From assembly GCA_029255685.2 (NCBI GenBank), contig CM055315.2, positions 53,225,358-53,289,357 of the forward strand: DNA of 64,000 nt, given 5' to 3'. Each line of letters begins with the position of its first letter. Position 1 is the first letter of the stretch. This DNA is from Silene conica. Lineage: Eukaryota; Streptophyta; Magnoliopsida; Caryophyllales; Caryophyllaceae. Shown one piece after another: positions 58,347 through 64,000 of this stretch. The translations under genes and the position numbers were made by a program. The notes under the pieces are model-generated. The model ran no database searches. It saw nothing but the letters and a program-made list of their open reading frames with translations, and was not told the origin of the DNA.

Positions 58347-60464
58347 ATGAATTCCAAAATTGTCAAATGTCCTGTCTTTGATGGCACGGACTATGGCTGG
58401 TGGAAAAATCGTATAATGCATTTTATACAAGGAACGGATTACGAATGTTGGGTAATCATTCAAAATGGTCCCTTTGCCATCACCTCCACCGATGCCAATG
58501 GTGTTGTGAGTGAAAAGGCACCAAAGGACTACACATCTAATGATTACAAAAAGGCGGAGAAGAATGCTAGAGCCATATCACTCCTGCAATCTGGGATTGG
58601 AGAATCCGAAACAAGTCGTATTGCAGGATGTAAAACGGCCAAACAAATATGGGATAGTCTAGAACTAGCCCATGAGGGAACAATGCAAGTAAAGAAACAA
58701 CGTAGTGACATTTTAATGCAACAATACGAGTCCTTTAAAATGCAACAAGATGAATCAATTAAAAGCATGTCTTCACGTTTTTCCAACATAACTAACGAAC
58801 TTTCCAATCTTGGTAAAACTTTTGAAACCGAGGACATTGTCCGCAAAATTTTAAGAATTTTAACTAAGAAATGGCAGGCTAAAGTCACCGCCATCGAAGA
58901 GGCTAGAGAATTAACAACTCTTACCTATGAAGCTTTAATGGGATCTCTCATGGCACACGAGTTAGTTCTCGATAATGATGTAGAGAAGCCCAAAGCTAAG
59001 GGACTAGCCTTAAACGCCTTGTCAAGTGAAAATGAAAATGATCTTGAGGAGGAAGTGGTTCTGTTATCTAAACGAATTGCTAAAATCATTAGAAAACAGA
59101 ATGAAGGAAAGTTTGATAGTTACAAACCAAAAGATTTTTCATCATCTTCATCACGTTCCACATCTCGAATGGGCTGTTTCAAGTGTGGGGAACGTGATCA
59201 TCAAATCAGAAATTGTCCTATGTGGGAAGAAGAAAAATCGAAGGACAAACGTGAAAAATATAAGCAAGAGTCCAAACGTGTAATGATGGCTGCAGTTTGG
59301 GGTGAGTCTGATTCAGAAGACGATGAACCCTCTAATGACGGAAAACATGAGAAGTTGTGTCTGAGATCAATCTACAAACTAAGATCTCAACGAAAAAGGG
59401 ATGAGGATACAATTAGATGTCTTATGGTTCACTCAGATGGCTCAGATAGTGAATCAGACAATGAATCCGAAGATGAGGTAAGTCTTTCAAAACTCAAAAC
59501 TAAAATGCGGTCTTTATCTAAAGAAAGAATTTTAAGATTACTTGATGAGAGTTTAGATAACAGTTATGAACAGAACAAACAACTGAATGCTATGCAATCT
59601 GAAATAGAAAGTATAGCGGAGGAGAACATAGACTTAAAACGTGAGTTAAGAAAAGTCGGCAAATAAACAGTCAACCAGACTGTTCAATCTGAACTGACTG
59701 AACTTACTGCCAAAAATAAGTCTCTTGTCAATCAAATTCACATGCTTACTAAAGAACTGGAGGAACAAAAAACTTTACATGCTACTAGAACTTCTAGGTA
59801 CACAGATACATGCTCTAGGTTTGATAGATTAAACGTTGACTATGATGCTCTTTTATACAAACATAAGAAACTGCTTGAAAGAGTAAAAAACCTAGAGACA
59901 GACCTGGATAATGCTAGAAATGTTGCATCCAAATGGGAAGGAAGTAATACCGTGCTAAATTTCTTAGTTAATCAATCTAAGAACACTAAGAAACTTGGAT
60001 TAGGGTACGATTCATGTTCTGACATTAGACAAAACGATCCTCAATATCGTACTGTCTGGGTTCCTGAACAGAAACTAAACACTCCTCCAGACTGTTCAAA
60101 TGTGCATGATTCTAGTTCTGACGTCAGACAAAACGATCCCCAATATCGTACTGTCCTGTTTTCTGAACACAAATTAAACACACCTCCCGTCTGTTCAAAA
60201 CAACATGACTTCATTTACGCTAAGAAATCTGAACCCAATGATAGAGACTTTCGCAAGCATAAATATGTTGGATTACCTGAATATATCATTTGTAAATTTT
60301 GTGGAAAAACAGGTCACGTATTTAATGCTTGTGCCAAACAACTGCGACATTTGGATAATAACATAAAAGTCGTTAAGAAAATGTGGATTAGAAAAGATAT
60401 TCTTGATATTGTTCGTCATAAGAAGGGACCCAAACTTGTTTGGGTTCCTAGATCATCTAACTAA
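58347..60464 (+). pseudogene. Copia-type gag remnant (fossil)
   Basis: This is a copia gag of the Retrotran_gag_2/UBN2 type. The start has CPVFDGTDYGWWKNRIMHFI, followed by the helical body (AKQIWDSLELAHEGT), a CX2CX4HX4C zinc knuckle (CFKCGERDHQIRNC) near 59170-59215, and an acidic and coiled-coil tail. A second knuckle-like motif (CKFCGKTGHVFNAC) lies near 60290-60335, preceded by a duplicated segment with QNDPQYRTV. The remnant is broken at least once. It follows the short LTR and primer site by about 80 bases, as expected for gag. Retroviral-type nucleocapsid function is inferred from family. Confidence 0.8.
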
Positions 60465-62805
60465 TCTTATTTCAGGGCCATATGAGAGGAGACCACCATT
60501 GGTATCTTGTTAGTGGATATTCATGACTTATGACAGGTAATAAGAACCAATTCCTCTCGTTAAGGGCTTACAATGGTGGAAATGTGACATTCAGAGACAA
60601 CGAAAAAGTGAGATAATTGGTATTCGCAAAAACGGTAAGTCTCTTTCACATTTTATGGATGATGTGATGATGGTAAAAGGTCTTAAACACTTACTTGATT
60701 TTTGCGTGATAATGTCGAAAAAGGGATTACGTGTTTGAATTTTTGCAAAATTGAAGATCAATTGTCTGACATTTTTTTACTAAACCATTAGCAAGAGAAC
60801 AATTTGAGAAAAGCCGATTAGAATTAGGTCTTCTAAATAGTAGTTCTTAGCGTCTTTGTCCTAATTATTCTCCTCCCATGACTGACTAATTTGGAAGAGG
60901 TGTGCATATATGTTTTCTACGTGTCTCACATGATTTCAGTTTCAATGTAAATTGCTTACTCTAGTCGGTTGTTGGTCAAAGACTAGCATTGAGTCGTTCT
61001 TTGCGTAAAATGTTTATCTTGTATACTCGTTGCATGATTTTTCTGGCAAATATAATCCCACACTTCCATCTTATACCACATACACCCACCCAATTCATAA
61101 AAAAACCCAAACTTAACCCAAATAACCAAACCCCATCAAAATACCCAACCCACCTTTTCATTTCCCCTAAACCCGTAACCCTTTCCACAAACCCTCATTA
61201 ACACACCCGACCCCCGTTCTACTCTTTGTTCCAAATCAATTCATCTTCCCCATCCCACAAACCTTAAAACCTCAACATTCTACCTCACAAACCTCTTGTC
61301 CCTTCACCTAAACCGTTTCCTTCCGTCAAAACCACCAAAACTCAACCTTACACCCGGTCCAGATCATTGTGTTTATCTAATGACGTGTCCCCTACAGTCC
61401 GTGCCTGATGAAGGATTACCAGGAACTGAGCCCAAAACCGCTGCAACAGTGAACCCTTCTAGAGCTCTTCGCCGGCGTAAACTAGAGGTGTGCATATCAA
61501 TGAACCCATGGAAATTGAACGCCCTTAAAATCTGACGGATATAGTTTTTGGGAAATGGAAAGGGAAGTTGGTAGTTGATGAAGTTGTTGATGATTGGGAT
61601 GATGCTCTTATTGAAAGTATGAAAACTATCAAAGTATTATCAAATGGAAAGACGACTTCTATGAAGCGAAGGCAATCTGTGGAAGAGGACGATGACAAAG
61701 TTACTAATGCTCCAATTATTAAAGCTTCCGTACCTGCTCTTACTTTCCATCTTATGACGGGTAAACTTGTGAATCTGGTATCTTTGTTATTTTCTTATAT
61801 TCGTGAAGTCGCTGCCGATGTGCAACATGAGGCCATACATTCTTCTATCCCAATTGCTGGTAAAAAAAAAAAAAAAAAAGGAAAAAAGGAAAAAAGAAAA
61901 AGAAAAATTGTCCAGCTGGAAACAATTTGGCAGCACGACATGTTTGAATTGGGAATAGTAGGCCTGGAATAACATTGCTATTTGTGTATATGGATTGAGG
62001 ATCTTTTTATTTTCTGGAATTAAAGTATCAATTTTAGAAATTTTGGTGGGGCAATAAAATGTGCTCAATTTTGAGGATGAATATTGTGTTCCGATATGGA
62101 TTGTATGACAGATGAAATTTTGGGTCAAATGCGCATTGTTAGTAACAGGTTGGTTGGTTTGAAGGGAGACGGGTACGCTGACGCTGACTCAAGTTCGGGG
62201 AATCTGCGTAGTGTAATTGCTCAGTTGGTAAACCTATCTGATCTCACGGTTGGCGGCCTCGAAAAATTGGAAATGAACTGGATGACCTTAAAGATGCCCT
62301 AAATCCCTTGCTCCATATACCAACCATTCCTGACCAGCTCATGAACCTTCATCCCCCAACACCATGACCCTCCCTGCATTTGCCAAATATTTTATATGCT
62401 CGTGTATACTTGCTAAACTTCTGCTCTTGTCTGACTTTTGTGCTATGATGTCTTTTGACTGTGTCCGGCAATTACATTGTCTCTGACTAATTGTGATGCA
62501 CTATGGTCCCATATTTTGCACATCTTTCTCCTTTTGATGATGTCAAGAGGGGGAAAATGTTTAGGACTCATGATTCTTAATAGCTACTGGTTTACTAGAT
62601 GTATGACTATGATGATTTTTCTCTTTGCGTTCTCACAGCGGATGAAAATTTAAACTATGATCTCAGTTAATATTTAATGTTCTCGATTTCGGCATATTTC
62701 GTTCCGTTGCTTAAGTTTCTCAGTTATTGCTTGATTGAGGGGGAATATATGCTTGATTGAGGGGGAATATACTCATAGGGACTTGCCATCATCAAAGGGG
62801 GAATT
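60465..62805 (+). mobile_element. Decayed internal region downstream of gag (fossil)
   Basis: 60490-60780 resembles the protease-side start of a copia pol (HMTG-type motif) but is decayed. No reverse transcriptase or integrase follows. 61060-62340 is Pro/Lys-rich in translation, with a poly-A/Lys tract at 61862-61905, and may be a remnant of an extra frame found in some non-autonomous elements. GGGGGA runs near 62550, 62738, 62760 and 62797 lead to the polypurine tract AAAGGGGGAATTT before 62806. Confidence 0.5.
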
Positions 62806-63930
62806 TGTTGGACTTATTTTGTTGATGATGACAAGTCCTCTTACTTTCTGTCCCCTTTTAATTAATGTTTTTGCGAGACGTGTTTTTAACAGGTTAATGA
62901 AGACTTTTATGCTCGCTCGGATATTGGATTTAGCTTGAGTCCTTGCCTCGGTCCGTGTCTAGTAAAGTTGTAAGAATATAAGACTCGGGCTCACTCTAAT
63001 TCTTAATCTCATAAATCACAGCTTAATATTTTATAAATAGATTCTTTGAAACTATTTTCTTATAAAATATTTTGTTTGAGCTTTCCTAACTTGTATCAAA
63101 GTCTTATTTCTATCTTAGTTAGGATATGTTTAAAAAGATTTGATTGACTTAATTTTGGTCAAAAGATTTCTCACGGAAATCTGGTTACCAAAATTGAGTA
63201 AAATTCTTTTCCACAAACTTGTGCTCAACTCTTGGTTATTTAAGAAGCATTTGTGAAGGGTTGACTTACGCACCACAAACACAATCAAATTATTCTGTGC
63301 AAATTTTGTTTCAAAGAAAATATTTATCGTGCGTCAAATTGTCCTTTTGCAAATCTTTGGTCAAAACTGTTTGTATTATTTTTGGTTTGCAAACTCTTAA
63401 GTTGTGTTCTTTGAGATTGTGTTAGAGAGTACAAGTCTTTATATTCATAGTGACAATTAATTGTTCAAATTGTTCAAATTGATTGAACCGTATAAGAAGA
63501 CATTTGAGTTGTAATTTTCTATCTTTGATAAAACTTTCATTGGAGTACGGGTTGTACTCGAGTAGCACGATCGGGTTGATCGTGGGGATATTTCTTTGTA
63601 ATCGGGTTTCGTTATAAGGATATTTTTAATAAGAGAAAGAGGGTGGACGTAGACCTTTAGAGAGTAGGTCGAACCACGTTAAAAATCTTGTGTCTCGTGC
63701 TTTTCTTGTTTTTATTTGTTTTATTTTCATTCTCGTTCATAGTATTCTTTTCACGCGAGTAATCAGAACAGTACAGCACAATTTCAATTGTATGAACAGA
63801 CATCGTGACTGTTCAATTTGCCTGTGTACTGCTTAAGCATAAATCGTGAACGCTATTTCCGCTTTAATTTTAAAAAGGGTACTTAATTCACACCCTCCCC
63901 CTCTTAAGTACCGGATCGATAAACTCAACA
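62806..63930 (+). mobile_element. Copia 3' LTR, ~1.1 kb (fossil)
   Basis: It starts TGTTGGACTTATTTTGTTG right after a polypurine tract and ends GATAAACTCAACA at 63930, after a CACACCCTCCCCCTCTTAAG block typical of some copia LTR ends. It differs entirely from the short LTR at 58070, so two copia elements are involved. No second copy lies in the window. Confidence 0.7.
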
Positions 63931-64000
63931 ATAATTGGTTTTAGGATGAAACCTCACTTGCTTATGGGCCGGTTTCATGCACCTAATTCTATAAGCCCGC
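63931..64000 (+). mobile_element. Partial copy of the short copia LTR at the window edge (fossil)
   Basis: 63933-64000 matches 58176-58243 (AATTGGTTTTAGGATG to CTATAAGCCCGC). It starts in mid-LTR directly after the end of the 1.1-kb LTR, which suggests that the larger element inserted into, or recombined with, a second short LTR. Confidence 0.75.

Overview
This window is a repeat-dense stretch of nuclear DNA from a flowering plant, probably a eudicot. The evidence is a CACTA (En/Spm) DNA transposon with plant-type transposase genes, many plant LTR retrotransposons with initiator-Met tRNA primer sites, GT-AG introns and AT-rich spacers. I found no ordinary host gene, tRNA, rRNA or CRISPR array. 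The species cannot be named from sequence alone.

Layout. 1-471 is a detached right end of a CACTA element. 494-3176 holds two Athila/Tat-like LTRs in opposite orientation, and 3177-5538 a truncated Ty3/gypsy-like LTR. From 5539 to 36371 an old minus-strand Ty1/copia element (3' LTR, internal pieces, gag zinc knuckle, gag N-terminal part) has been split by three later insertions. These are a 7.2-kb CACTA element (6895-14080), a solo gypsy-like LTR with a perfect 5-bp target duplication (14413-17599), and a tandem array of a non-coding large-LTR element (19540-35817; partial internal-LTR-internal-LTR-internal-LTR). 36372-41002 is a gypsy-like LTR whose 3' half plus primer site is tandemly repeated. 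41003-43346 is a minus-strand LTR relative of the array. 45063-54445 holds two plus-strand LTRs of the same family with Athila, gypsy and copia LTRs nested between them, and their internal region runs on to about 58069 with a foldback element inside an (AT)n tract. 58070-64000 is another copia-type fossil with a gag remnant, plus a 1.1-kb copia LTR.

The only genes that look intact belong to the CACTA element. One is a 1133-residue TNP2-type transposase (8347-11748). The other is a six-exon, 366-residue TNPA-like Ptta/En/Spm protein (11862-13441). Subterminal arrays of GCGACC/GGTCGC motifs at both element ends are the expected binding sites for such a protein. A 220-bp near-perfect hairpin lies between the left end and the transposase start.

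Two patterns recur across unrelated LTRs: dense arrays of short GC-rich palindromes, and family-specific minisatellites in the 3' half of the LTR. Retroelement lineage names rest on LTR ends, primer sites and polypurine tracts, because no recognisable reverse transcriptase or integrase remains. Identity statements are by eye.
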